From: Oasisia sp. SBJ-2009
Lineage: Eukaryota > Annelida > Polychaeta > Sabellida > Siboglinidae
Direction of reading: 5' to 3'
Assembly (NCBI GenBank): GCA_964017155.1
Contig: OZ024856.1
Span: 38,487,322 to 38,551,321 of the forward strand
DNA: 64,000 nucleotides
Shown here piece by piece: positions 22,636 to 36,096 of the stretch. The position numbers and the translations under genes are program-made. Within the stretch, counting starts at the first letter, position 1; each line of letters starts with the position of its first letter. The notes under the pieces were generated by a model. It saw nothing but the letters and a program-made list of their open reading frames with translations, was not told the origin of the DNA and ran no database searches.

Positions 22636-24599
22636 ATATATACCTACTGCAAGTAATGTATTTCCAACAACATTTCAGAATACAAAAATGTCCACAATGC
22701 AAATACAAAAATGATGGTGAATGTTGGTGGAAAGGGGAGACGAGTATAGCTCAGCCCCAACCAGTATAATTACTTATCGTACTAATAAAGCATATTATAA
22801 CATATTTCAATTACACGAAGTAGTTCTATATACAGTGCCTAGACTATGAAATGTCTTCTCGGAAATGTGATCTTGTTAGAACGTCAACATCGATTTTGTT
22901 AGATCCAGATAAAAGATGGGACTTATAGTTTAAGTCAAAAGGTTGCACATGGGCTTGTACCGCTAATAATGCTTCCGTGTAGTGTATTCTACAGTTTCAC
23001 TCCATAAACAGAAACACATACTGATTTGTGTGTGTTACGCACACGATAACTTCGAAGGTGTAATTCTGGCGAGTGCCTCATATTGAAACATAGGCCTACA
23101 TTTAAAACGTTGCTTGCAAACTATTTCTCACTTCTGTGTTCATGCATATGCACGTAACATGTTAATGGTTAGTTGGAAACGGGGAGAGTTAAAATGTAAA
23201 GTTGTGTTTACTCCGCTGGTGCGTTGCATCTCAGAATGTATCTTCTAGTCAATATCACTGTGCTTTAAGTAAATATACCTTGCTGTCAATTTGTTTGTTG
23301 CATAAAACTGGTTATAGTAATTGATATAGATGTTTAATAAGATCATCAATGCGTTGTCCAATGTAAAGCATATCCTGCAAATGTATACATGTACAAGAGT
23401 CTTGATTTATAAACATAACGTTAACTCCAAAATGAGGTACCACAATAACTAATCCGACAGAGGGCGCTCTGGCGCAACTAGGGTCTTTGTGCCGTCTTTT
23501 ACGTATTCTTGACGTGTGTAAAATGCGGCACCGTTTTGCAAACATTTTGTGGAACGCTTGCTTAAATCATCATGCATTCACCTGTTGAACTCGCATGACT
23601 CCGAAGCATCACACATAGCTAAATATGGATACAGTCCGACATGTCCGTCAATGTGAAGGTATAAAATATTATGTACATTAATGAACATTTACAACCGTTG
23701 GAACTTCGACTGGTGCCAGTGGTGGCCCGACGGCGACGACAGGTGTGCTGGATCGATGCCGGAAAGGATATTTAAAATCATCTACAGCTCGCCGTATGCA
23801 TCACACGAGACTGCTACGCCTTCACACATAGTTAAATATTGATATCGTATAATACGTCAGTCAATATGAAAGCATAATGTTTATACATTAATGTACATTT
23901 ACAGTTGATGAAACGTCGCGGGACGTTCGATTGAATTCAGTGCTAAGATGGCGTTGTTTTGGCTGTTCTGTCTATTGAACATACGACATGCTGTTCTGTC
24001 TATTGACAACGCATACGGCATGCCCACATACAAAGTATAGCTGGCTACGCGCCTGCACGGTAAATAGCTAATTGAGGATAATTTAAACAAGCGTTCAGAA
24101 AAACATGCAAACAAATCCACGTTAGTCGCGGGAGGCGCTGATACGCAACTAGGGTCTAGTTGCGTATTGGCGCCTCTAGCGACTACCGTGGATTTATGGA
24201 AGCCCATTGCTTGATTCCAACACTAGGAATATTACATTACAGTCATTCCTGTTCGATGTTATGTCGCAGACAGCTTGGTGAAGATTACATCAGAGTCTAA
24301 AACAGTGTTGGGCAGCGCTGCATCTGCTTCAAATGTGCCACCGACAGACCAGCCAGGCGCCTCGTGGACCGACAAAGTAATGGCTGTGAAACTGCAGACA
24401 GCGTCCCAGAATGCACCACTCCCACAGGATGAAGTCGAAGGGGTCGCGGATGACGAATGGGTGAGTGAAACAGAACACCAAACCAGCATCGAACTACCTT
24501 CTCAGAGTGTTATATTCAACATAAGTTAACTAAGTATTTAGTGAAACCAAATAACGTAACATGTTGCTAACATTTCGTTCATTGTTTCAGGATGACTGA
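21135..24599 (+). CDS. 3' part of an unrecognised multi-exon gene
   Basis: Five exons join with consistent phase and GT-AG borders: 21135-21210, 21413-21545, 21941-22150, 24270-24460 and 24591-24599 (stop TGA). The joined frame gives about 206 residues plus two bases' worth from an upstream exon. Legible stretches are [71 protein letters not shown] and a Ser/Pro/Ala-rich, acidic C-terminus ending DDEWDD. No transmembrane segment or catalytic motif is obvious; the acidic Trp end could be a short interaction motif (speculative). Upstream exons are missing; candidates lie at 20940-20999 and 19632-19721. I do not recognise the family. The intron 22151-24269 holds a long (TA)n tract and a hairpin. 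Confidence 0.6.
22484..22634. repeat. (TA)n microsatellite with GGATA and AATA interruptions
   Basis: About 150 bp of TA-dominated sequence is broken by tggatata units and ataaataaata. It lies inside the third intron of the unrecognised gene. Confidence 0.95.
24113..24195. repeat. 39-bp-arm imperfect hairpin
   Basis: The arms 24113-24151 (aaatccacgttagtcgcggg..., tacgcaacta) and 24157-24195 (tagttgcgta..., gtggattt) are inverted with a few mismatches and a 5-nt loop gggtc. A related fragment, gcgcaactagggtct, occurs at about 23473. This is probably a small foldback/MITE-like element within an intron. Confidence 0.85.
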
Positions 24600-27162
24600 C
24601 AAGACATTATTAAAAAGGGTAATTGCGTGGAATCGGATTAGGCAGCAAGAATCACGGAGTAGTTAGGTTCTTATTTTAGATTGGAGTGCCTTCCAAAGCG
24701 TACGTTCTTGCATGCGTTGTATTACAAGACCAGTTAATAGGTCTAGTGCTATTCTACACAACATGTGTCGTTCATTTAATTACATATATGCGTCCAGTGC
24801 AAGCATTTAGAGTATGAATCATAACGCATGTTACTTACTTGCCGTGTACCTTGCAGTTTTGCTGCGAGTCGGGGATTCTGCTGACTACAACTACCCATTA
24901 GCGTATTGACGTTATTACTGGGTGCGTTATCCCAATGCTCTCAAGAACCGACCTCCATATCTCAAGGTTGTTGTCGGATTAATTACTGGTTACCGAGTCT
25001 CTTCGAGGTCGGATGGGCAATGCTAGACATTCCCTGGAAGTGTTCTTTATCTAGCGGAACTGGTACCAGAAATCACGTGACTAGAAATATTAATGATGAC
25101 GACGGACGTGGTGTAGTCAACGTTCGCCATTGGCGAGAGATTGATATTTGTTATTGTGTCATGTGCTATAGATCTATCCTTATGAATTGTTGGTGGCTTG
25201 ACCAATACGTTTGATCACCCCTGTTGTTCTGAACCATTGGCCAAATCTTCATGTGTTATATAGAATTTGTAAGCGAAAGAGAAATAAATATTTTATACAC
25301 TTGTATGTTCGGCGTAATGTTGTACATTAAAAGTGAACAAACCACAATTATGTCAATCATAACCACCACGGAGACCAGAAATTCGTTGGTGAAACGTTTG
25401 AAAACATGTATGTAACGAGAGCAGACCATCGTTGCACTTATTGTACTAGCAAAAACAACCATGCAGTTGAGTTGGTATACAAACCATGGATGCAACGAAC
25501 GAAATAGTCAAGTACAATTTATTCATTATAATATACATCTATGGCAGCAAGCTACCATCGCCCAGTTTGTGGCTACAAATGCATAGAGCGAGGTACGTAT
25601 TAAATGCGATGTACAGTGTGTCGCCTCCGCCCTGTAGACGTTATTTAATCATCTAGAGTGCAGTCATTGTTATGATTGCATGTGTTAGTAATCTTCCTAC
25701 GCAGTGTGGTTTCCTTGAACACATGTCTCAATCACCCAATACATGATGTATGTTTGCCGACACACAAACCGATACACGAAGCACCAGTTGTTATATTATG
25801 AAGAACTGGTGCACTGGTATCATTCAGTTCACAGGTAATTTAAGCTAATGCATATCTGTATATACATACTGCCAATGAGTTTATCATTTCCATAACGATA
25901 TATTGCTGTTTATATACACGTGACATCACGACTTCTATAAACAAATAATTATTTTAGTTTACACATCTGAATCTGCAGCTTTACTGTTTCCACTCTATGT
26001 AACGTTATCTATAACATACTGGGTATCACTCCCGTAACGTCAATGACTGTCAATCATTTCAGCTATAACCACAACAAGTATGTCTATGTATTGGCACATG
26101 TATATATACAGTCTTCACACATTTTGTGAAATACCTCGGAAACTTTATAATGAAATTAAATTTATTAATATATTACATCTGAACTTTTCTGCTTTAAATT
26201 AATTAGTTATGTAGTCTTTCTAAAAAAATGCTACAGTGTGTATCTATTTAGAATAAATTACTGTGTTTAATGTATTCATGACAGGTAAACTACAGCATGA
26301 CTAAATTGGACTATAGATATACATCGATATGCAAAAAAGACGGAATGTTTAGTAGGTAGCAATTAATAAACTACTTGCTTCCGAGACTCACACAGACAAA
26401 TTATTATAATTACATTTATACATTTTGTTATATATAATGTACTATAATGTGCGTGTTATCATTTTGAAACTACCACGACGTAAAACATACACCAGCACAG
26501 CTACGTTGAACATTAGTACTACAAAAATGTATGATAAAAATATCACCAGTTTGCCAAACTGCCATTGCACGTGAAACACCCACAGCTGATAAAATTATGC
26601 AGGCAAGTGTGTATTTGTCTCACATGTATACGCATTGTAGACATGCTAACACGCCACCAATGCAGGCCAAATAAAGTTTAGGTCCAGCAGTGTTAAACGT
26701 ACAATTATCATTCAGCCAAGAATGATACATATAGTATAACTCTTCCACTGATGTCATGAATGAGCAAGAAGAGAACTATTGTTGAGAGAAGAAAACAAAA
26801 CAGTACATTTCTGTTTTGCACCCATCATACAATGTAGATAAAATAGTTACTGTAAAATTTCCCTCTGCATTGCACGTTTTGTTTTAAACAACGTATGTGT
26901 TAATTATGTTAAATGCCTTTAAAATGTGATGACGACCATTTGTCATACAAGGGACAATCTTCCAATACAACCCCTTGTTTGAACAAACTTTGTACCCCCT
27001 GCAAATGAATATTAACTCTTCTATGAAGTGACAAATGAATAGCCAGCAAGTCTGACTATGTACTGTTTTGCGGGAACCATTATTGTGAAATTCCTTATCA
27101 CATTTACTTGGCAAACTGTAGCACTGGCTTCTGAAAATGACGTTCCGTCTGCTGAGAAAACG
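24600..27162. other. intergenic between convergent genes
   Basis: The plus-strand unrecognised gene ends at 24599 and the minus-strand ATP6V1D ends at 27163, so the two genes converge here. An ATTAAA hexamer just after the first gene's stop could serve as its polyadenylation signal. I see no further coding sequence. Confidence 0.5.
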
Positions 27163-30103
27163 TTAGTCAAACAGCAAGTCTTCATCATAGTCGTCTTCCA
27201 AGATGTTACCGGCTTCCTTGAGACTTTTGTCTTCCTCCATCATCTTTGCCTTCAGTGCCTCGGCCTCGGCCCTGATCTCCTTCTTCTTCTTCTGCACTTT
27301 CTTCAGCCTGTCAAAGGTGGCAGAACATCAGGACAAACTGAAGACAAACACTGATGGTTCTGATTTGACCAAAAGTTCAGGTGTACTTCACAAATAAGTG
27401 TAACGACAATGGTGGTCAATACAACGATATCACTTTCAAGTTTACTACTGTTTAACTAATAAGAAAAATAATTATTAAGATGATAAATAATTCAAAATAT
27501 TGATTTCTCATAAAAGCTATTAACTAAATATTAAAAAGCCTATATTGGTAATTTGTTTGTTAAACACGTACTGTCGAAACTGAATGATCAGGCTGCACGC
27601 AACTCACTGTTGCATATGTGTTTATATGTAAATGCTTGCTTGGGTTCACATATTACTGGCAACGGTTTACAATAAAATAGCTCTACATTTTACTAAAAAT
27701 AATGTTACAAAACTAAGTTTATTTTACAAAGCCACATATATACAAGAACTAAATTACAACAAATAATATCATATTCAGCATGTTGCATTGCATGAATGCC
27801 ACTTGACGGAAAGTAGAATAAGCAAACTAAGTAATATTGTTAGCAACACACATAAAACTCGTTACCTACAATATGTATTTGCAAATAGTCATCAAAACAA
27901 TAGTATTACTGAAATTACATGTAATAATGTGAAATTGTTAAATCTCACCAGCAAAGCTACTTCTGCAAACATTACAGTTAGTTGCACGAATCTCACCTAT
28001 AGAATTCTTCACGCTCCCTTTCGTCCAACTCGGTCGTGATGTAGGCCAAAGTTCGCTCTATCCTTGGAATGATGACTGTAATGAAAACAGCAAACTTTTG
28101 CAAAGATACAACTTCAGAAAGCAAACAATGCGTGTTCTTTTACAACATTCAATCGTTCAAAAAATGACAAATCCTACAGTGCAAACATTTGTCCACAATT
28201 TTACGTCTAGAAACTGATCGTCTTAAACTGATTCAACCTTACATATCCAGAAAGAAAGCAACTGTTTATACAGAAATGTTACAATGTTCGATCTTTCTCT
28301 TATAAGCAGAGATTGTTATGTAATCAACAACTAAACACTTCCTTTTAAATGAAATCATCTATCCTAACAACCTCAAATTAGTGTCCAAATTAGTGTATTT
28401 AATTAAACTAAGAATAAGAGCAAGTTAACGACTGTGTATATTTAAATAAAAGCATGACAAAAGAAAACTGAAACTGATTAGGAACCACACAAACCATGTT
28501 CAATGGCGTTCACACGTCTGTTTGTGGTCTTGATCACTTCGTCGAGTGTCACGAATGACGTCTGAAGTGACGCCAGCTCCACCAGAAGCTCTACTGCCTT
28601 GGCGTAGTTCTTCTTCAGTCGGTCGATCTGCTGTCCACCACGCGATAGACCGGTCAGCATGTAGCCTGGAGTGGACAGGTTAAAGGCCACATAAAGGTGA
28701 CGAAAAAATGTGAAAAATATTTTGAAGGAAAATTTTACCTCAAGCCACCAGATGTTTATCCAAACTTGTTATTTTTATTCATGAAAACATGTACATGGAT
28801 GCAGGTATATTGCTACACCTTTCTGTACAGGAATGACTAGATTGGACAAAGCTTAATGTGATATCATATACATCAAAAGCAGACATTCAATCTCCCCCTC
28901 CCACACAGTATGTACATTCAACTTAAAATTATAACCTGGAATGAACTGTGGGAAAGTACTTCTTCGGGAGTAGAGATCTTATAAAATTTTTACAATATCA
29001 AGACCCCGACTGATTTCCCATCCACAATTTTTTTTAATTCTTTTTTTATGTTAGTTACAATGGTTTTGCAATGAGGAGCTGAAGCATGACAACCATTATG
29101 GAAAATAATAACAACTTACTATCTGATCCATCGGTGTAGTGCTCAAACACTGGCAGACTGACACCTGTAGAACGAAAGAGGAGTCTGCTTACAACACTTG
29201 TAGTGTCAACACAGAATGCAGTTGCCTTATTATAATTATATACGCATTCACATTTCATGGACACTGGACAACATTACTCTAAATAAAGAAGTTGGGTTAG
29301 TTTACTCTCACACCCATTATGGCTGCGTGCACCAGTAATTAATGACCACTGTAGCTACTGTTACATGATTTAATTATATATTCACACAATAAATATGTCA
29401 TATAACACATCTATTGTTTTTCAGTTATAATTCATTCACACTGACAATTCACAAAATGCGGTATAAACGCTGGTAGGTATTCCATGCATCAAATACACTA
29501 TGAACTGTCACTAATTCTGCCTTCACAAATCAACCACGTTAGTACCATTCCGAAATCTGTCTTCAAAGTTCAACTTCAATTCCAGAGTTGGACATGAAAG
29601 TTTAGAATTGAGTTTTACAGCAGCATATGTGAGCCAATGAAATTAACTTACTCGAGATGTTGAATGATGAACTGTTTTAATCACATTTAATTGAATATGC
29701 TTATAGAAACACACTAAAATTAACTGTAACAGAGTTAAAGTTAAATTGCAACTGATACCTGTTTTGGAGTAGGAAATGTTTTTTAACGGACCACAACTGG
29801 AAATAAAACTGATAAAACGCAATTGCCCTTTGTAGTGCTTATTTCTAGTGTATTTCTAATGAAATGTCTACATATTAGAATTCAGGCAATATGTACCTGC
29901 GACGTTGTCTTTGCGTGACTTCAGTTTTGTCTGTGCCTTGCTGACATTTTGCAGTACGAGATGATTGAAGTCTCCCATTGCAAACTTGGCTTCTGTCAGT
30001 GAGAATGATGCCTCTTTCATGACGTCCCCCATCAACATCTTAGTCTGTACAGAACATGGAGAGAAACTCAATGTGATATATATAATATATATACATACAT
30101 ACA

Positions 30104-30134
<31 letters not shown>

Positions 30135-32450
30135 TTGCGGATATGTCTCCTTTTAGTCAGTACAACTGAAAGACTTAGTGTAGCACATCTGTTATTGAGT
30201 AAAAATGTAATTATGTAATTTTTTCCACATTAATGCCACAGCTTTTTCTCTACGTTTTAAGACCTACCATATATTGTGAAAAGCAACACATAAAATGGGA
30301 TATTATATTAATTATTCCAGAATGATGTTGTCTGTTGATATTGGACCAACAATTAACAAATCAACCACAACAGCAACTATGGGATTGTACAAGTGCCTAC
30401 AGAGTGTATCAGGAAGATGCAGCTATACTGCATGTAGACATATTTCATCCACAATTGTTACCTGGTTTGTTAAACACAGAATGTTATTTAATGACACCAC
30501 CATCTTAGATATTAATCTCAGTTCAATATGTAACAATATAACAATTCATCACGACAGTTGATGTTATGATGCAATACTGTCAACTGTCAAGTTTATTAAT
30601 CAATAAACAGTGATAAAATAGTGAACTACTGATAGTAACAATAGCTGGCCAAACACATGATTTGCGTGACTGTAATATTACTTTTATGTGCATGACTTTT
30701 CAACTCTTACATAACATACGTATTTACAGAGTCCACTCACATCTCTTCAACAAATATTGATCAAATCATCAGATTGCCACTGTGAAGAAACTAAAACCAA
30801 CTCTAAGTGCTGGTGCCATTAGTTAATATCCCATAGGCTTTAAAACTCTCATCAAATAAAATTGGAACATATTCAGCTTCCATGATTCCTTTGTGATAGT
30901 TCCATTTATAATTTTACAATAGTAATTTTAACTATCGTGAAATTTGTGATACTATTGTGATAGTAAAATTGTATTTGATACTTAACCTCAATTAAGCTAC
31001 CAAAATCATCTAAGTTGTTTCATGTGGCGCTGCTGTGAATACATACCTCTATGATTTTCTTCAGGATTGATCGAAAGCGTGAAGTCAACGCATCAGATTT
31101 CTTTTTGAGTAAACTGAAACCCTTCTGTGCTCCAGCCAGCCTCGTCTTCATAATGGCCATGGCCCTATTGTAATGGAAGGTGTAAACATTTCATAACAGA
31201 AATTCCATAGTGTTACACTTCTGCTCATTCCAATTTATCAGATACCTTGAAAATGTTTGTTTCCACAAGTATATTCTTATTTCATTACCTGAATTCCGTG
31301 GAGTTTATTCTATTGGGTATTGTGAATTTTGATTGAACATTTGAAGAAAACTATTTATTGATTGATTATATTAAGACATATATAATTGACGCATTTGGGA
31401 TGTCACATACTGTATATAGAAAAACGTTTTGCTTTTTACAAATACATGAAAAATGGATGATCAGTTGTAACTGAAAATGATTACAAAGTTCTACATGTCA
31501 AACCATTCTCTTGAGGGCTGAGGTTGGCATATACACACACACAATCAGAAAATATGTTCAAAGTAAAAAATTGAAATGCATTCTCTCATAACATTTTATC
31601 AGGTCTATTTACTACATTGCTTAATCTTGCACATGTGCATGTGGCATGTTTTACCCAGAGCAGTCAGACTGCATATTTTATGACCTAGGTAGTTTTCATA
31701 ATATTTAGAATCCATCAATCTCCTACTTCATTCAAAGCAACTTTTCTAATAATCTATTTGCAAACATTTTATAAAACAGATGTTAGCAAATACCTTACGG
31801 AAAGCATGTTAGTTAAATAGGCATAATAATAGTAATTATGTATTATGTTACCTAGGTTTATAGGCTAGGACAGTAGTTGGGCTAGGTCACTCCGACCAGT
31901 GTACCCCTTACTGTCCCTGAATCGATCAATAGAATTGTTGGTGTCACAACCACAATGATGACATACTAGAATCTTTAAATTAGTATTTGCATAACCAAGT
32001 CCTGCATGTAAGTCCAAAATCCATGTTCAATAATTACACAGTTATATAATCATTAACAGGCCAGGTTTTGACAGTTACATCTGGAACGGCAATTTTGGGG
32101 CCAGTGACACCGACTTCTCTACTTCAGTGCATGGCAGCAGTGTTGTGAATGAGTCGGTGTGCAAACTTATTCTAGTGTTTAGAATTATCGTTGAGGTTCG
32201 TCAACATTGAACAATTGCATTACAGAGTTATAAACGTAACATTAACAGGCCGGTATTTGCTGTGACAGTGACCCCTTGGCCTGGACGGTGGCTGGACTGT
32301 CATTACGAGCGTTACAGAGGGTGTTGTGGCGAACGAAACGGGACGCTAGCGTATCAATCAGGCTTTCATAACTCACAGTTGAAGCATTCTAACATATGAG
32401 TATACTTACATTCGAGACGGGAAAATATCTATCCTGTCTTTACCCGACAT
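27163..32450 (-). CDS. ATP6V1D: V-type proton ATPase subunit D
   Basis: This is a complete seven-exon gene, 248 aa (vertebrate protein about 247). Exons on the minus strand: 32450-32410, 31164-31047, 30044-29897, 29164-29120, 28665-28495, 28075-27997, 27307-27163; every junction is GT-AG and keeps frame. The product is the central-stalk rotor of the V1 sector; its long antiparallel coiled coil turns inside the A3B3 ring to couple ATP hydrolysis to proton pumping. Diagnostic stretches are [102 protein letters not shown] and [12 protein letters not shown]. The C-terminus is the usual Lys/Glu-rich helix ending in an acidic DEDLLFD. The start is fixed by MSGKDRI. Nothing is broken. Confidence 0.98.
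30090..30132. repeat. (CATA)n microsatellite
   Basis: About ten tandem catA units lie 46 bases upstream of the ATP6V1D third exon on its own strand, inside intron 2. Confidence 0.95.
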
Positions 32451-34177
32451 CTTTGCTAAAAACTTTTGACACTTTAGTTTAGACGAAGGTCCTTATGACG
32501 GATGTTGACAAAGCGCAGGCGCGAGCGTATCATGTGACATTTATTTAGTAAACAGATAAATGCAATCGATAACTATAAATTTATATCGGTGCTAAGAATG
32601 GCAATTGTTAAAGGGGGACTGAAGCGGCCGAACAACCACAGCCCAAACATAAGAACATATAATTTACAGCACTTGTCACTATGATTTGACAAGCACAGCG
32701 TCACGGTATATTTTTAATAATTTTTTAAACTGAGCTACTTTCAACACAGGGCGCTGCCATATTGCCTAGGGCTTCTGAGCGGCGTTTCCGGTTTGATTGC
32801 CGCGTTGTTTACAATCGCGGAAGCCGCGAGTCAATAGGCAACGCAGCATAGCTCTCACAAAAACGGGCCAAACGCATTAAAACAAACATAATTAAACTAT
32901 TTAATGCACTGTATGGCTAATAAATATATTATGATTGTTAGCAAGCAACTTTCACATACTTCCACGAAAGGATTCCTGCAGAAAAAGCAGGTTAAACATG
33001 ATGAAGTTGGCGTGTCCGCCGGCGGCAAGTTCGACAAGAGTCTGCGGTGGTCACTTTCAAACGCCGAATGCAAGCCTATTTGCAAACGTGACGAACACAA
33101 AGAGACACTGAACATCAAAACATAAGTTTCGATCAGAGCAACAGGTCCGTGTTTGATCGATTTGCTTGCAAATAAGTACGCAGCGACGAAGTAAAGTTCG
33201 TCGAACTCGATAGGAAAACCGGACATGATTTCCTTATTTGGAAGGCGATTCGGCGCGTAGGAAATAACAGCTTGTTGTTACCAAGGCGACTCGGCACTCA
33301 CGAGTTCAGTCATGTATCGTTACGACGACAATTTAGTCCCACGGTTGTATTTCACTGTCTGCATAATACACGAATGTGATCTTAGCGAAGTTTAAATATA
33401 ATGAGAAATGTGAACATAATAAAGTACATATATGTGTGGATAGTTGTATATCATTTGCAATTTATATAATCCACAGATTTAGTCTAGAACACTCGGTCGT
33501 TGACGTTTCTTCGCCGGCAAGATGTACCTAGTCCTAGCAACCAGCGGCATTGACGCCATTGTGCCACGGTTGGTAGATAGAGTTAGAGTTCCTACGTCTA
33601 CGAGTATATATTATATCGACATAAGCAGTCGCCGGTGGGGGAAATAACCTTTTTCAAAATAATATTTTTTAAATGTCGGCTACATACGTAAGACGTTTTG
33701 CAAAACAACACTCGTCAACAACAGTCAATCAGTCACGACAGGAATGTATTAAGTATGTAGAATCAGTTAAATATATGTTTATTGAAACGAAACGGCACAA
33801 ATATTGCCACATCATAGCCCGCAGCCCGCCCCGCAATTCGGCCCGCATAATTTTTCATTCAAAAATCAGCCTATAACAGATTGAACAGATAACATGGAAT
33901 AATTAAAAATAACTAATCCTTATTGAATTTTCTTAATTAATTTTATTAACTCAATTTCATTATTTTATTGATTAAAATACTTTTAATTGGGTATATAAAT
34001 TAATATATGGCTAGTTATATTTTATATTCACCTTGCTTTTTGTAACCATTTAATTACTTGAAATTCAATCAACCAATTTTTTTCAGTCAGACTGAAATAA
34101 TTATGTTGGAAGTCACTGTAGTCATTCACCATGACAACACTGATCATATAAGTTAAGCTAATATCCACTAAAGGCAA

Positions 34178-34222
34178 GTTTTTATATAGCTCAGTGTCCA
34201 GTCGTTAGGACCAAAGCGCTTT
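34178..34222 (+). repeat. dispersed SINE-like/pearl-like repeat, short fragment
   Basis: tatatagctcagtgtccagt followed by cgttaggaccaaagcgcttt matches the core of the copies at 28 and 49231. The downstream part of the repeat is absent. Confidence 0.65.
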
Positions 34223-35988
34223 ACTACTAACAGGTAGTCAGTTGTCACCTCTGACCTCTGGACCTTGCTGCAATAAGCAACAACAGGCCTCTTTTGCTGT
34301 GGCCTGCCTGTCTTTTGATCTTGGCTTCCATGCCCCTTGCCCTGTTGTAACCAGCCCTGCTAGATGGCAACTGCTAAGGCCTGCTATTGTGCCAGTGCCT
34401 CAGTGGTGGTGCAAAGTGATAAGAAATATTTGCTTGAGGGAAGGAAATGGCACCCCAGCTTACCACATTGGGTAATTGAATATCCTGCCAGACATTTTCA
34501 TTACTCATTAATATATTATACATTAAATAGACACCAGCCATTACGGAACATTTGTGTTAAAACCCCTCAAGAATTGTTTTACTTTTGTTATTAAATACTT
34601 ATTAATATATTACAGCCAATGTCTTGTAACAAATGTCATGATAAATACATTGGACATGGTTATCAAGAAATGAAAAGTTTCTGCTAAGAGTCAGCAATGC
34701 CAATGTGAGCTCATTCAGGCCTTGCTTAGTAATATTTACAGAGATTAGCACTGTGGGTACTGGGCAGTAAAACTGGACACCACCAGCCTGCTAATTGCCT
34801 TTGTGGATTAGAGAAGGTCTGGCTCAGATAAGCAAGCCCTTTGTCTAAGCCAGGTATCCCAAATAATTAAGTAGGTCTCCTTGGGAGTTGTTCAAACATC
34901 ACTCAGCAAGACAGGGCAGTCTGGTGAATGGTGATACTGGTGTTAAAGGGAGAACCCAAATCAACTTGGTTGTTAGCTAGGTCTGTCATCATTGCTACGA
35001 TTGTGTAAAAAAGGCAGTCTATAGCGATCTGTGCCACAATGACATTATTTTGCTATCTTATTTCTTCTATTGTCAAAGAATGAAAAGATGTTATGGTGCT
35101 CGTGTATGCAAGACCAAACCTTTGTATTAACAAGACAGTGTCTGAATAACATTATTTTGTGACCTTATTTCCTGTGACTTTCCTAGGGAAAACTATAATT
35201 TTTTTCTGTGATTTCTTTTGCTGTTATTTATTGTATGTACACCCTAATGAATAACTAAAACTGGCAGGGCAAAACCACAAAACAGTGACATATTATGAGT
35301 GCTTTCAACAGTGTTTTCAACATTTTCTGTTACCAGAATGCTCACTGGCAATATTTTCAATAAGTTCTTCAATGAATATGAAAATGTCACTTTTTTGTTA
35401 TATTAGTAACATTATTAAAAATTGTTTTGGTGCTTAATTAAGCCAACATACATTGTTTGGTCATTCATGACTGTACTGTTTTAAAACTGTTAATTTCCAA
35501 AAATGAATGGCATTGGAGCATGTTCCTATAGGCTATTTTCTAAGCTATATTATATAACTGAGATTCTCACATGTGGAAAGGTGCCAGATCCTGTTTGTGT
35601 CAGCTACACAGGAAATAACCGTATTTATTTTTTGTCGGATAATCCACCTGGGGTATTGACCTCAGGTGAAACTCATTTCCAGGTCACAACCCTTCCCCTA
35701 ATGACTAATGTGGAGGCTACAGCCACTACACCACTCTCTGTGTTGGGAACCCAGGGGAAAATGTCCAGATCACTACCCTCAACCATAAGGGAAAGATTAA
35801 TCATCTAACTCTGTAGTGACTATGCATCTCAGTCATGAAAAATAAATACAACACACAATTTGCAAGACTATAACATTGTGTTCATAATGTAATTATAGAA
35901 GTATCACAACAACCATAGGGTCTAAAATCCACACATACAAACCCTTACTACCTTGTAATTACATGATTACACAACTACCACCACTGGC

Positions 35989-36028
35989 AATGGGGGATGC
36001 CACTGTGGGGGGTGGGGGGGGTGGAGGG
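35989..36028 (+). other. G-quadruplex-prone G-rich tract
   Basis: Four or more G runs of 3-8 bases lie within about 40 bases (gggggatgcc..., ggggggtggggggggtggag, ggc), ending about 70 bases before the THAP start codon. G4 folding is predicted from pattern only. Confidence 0.7.
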
Positions 36029-36096
36029 CTAGTTCAATCCCCTCTTCCCCATGTGGGCATCTAGCCTGAATACACTGTCCCACTCATTGATTCAAT

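Larger units (their letters stand above)
32451..36096. other. intergenic region upstream of ATP6V1D
   Basis: The first ~450 bp contain the ATP6V1D promoter side; no TATA box stands out. 32897-33226 holds a 109-codon minus-strand frame (start MSGFPIEFDELYF) lying in a GC-richer patch. It has no recognised domain and could be a first exon or chance. A fragment of the tatagc...aaagcgct dispersed repeat lies at 34178-34222. The rest shows nothing I can support. Confidence 0.4.

Noticed and set aside
32897..33226. 109-codon minus-strand frame beginning MSGFPIEFDELYF
   Set aside because: The N-terminus looks protein-like, but I find no domain, no good donor and no partner exon, so it is not called as a gene.
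36025..36045. ttcaatcccct, resembling a tRNA T-arm
   Set aside because: There is no matching A box, acceptor stem or cloverleaf upstream.
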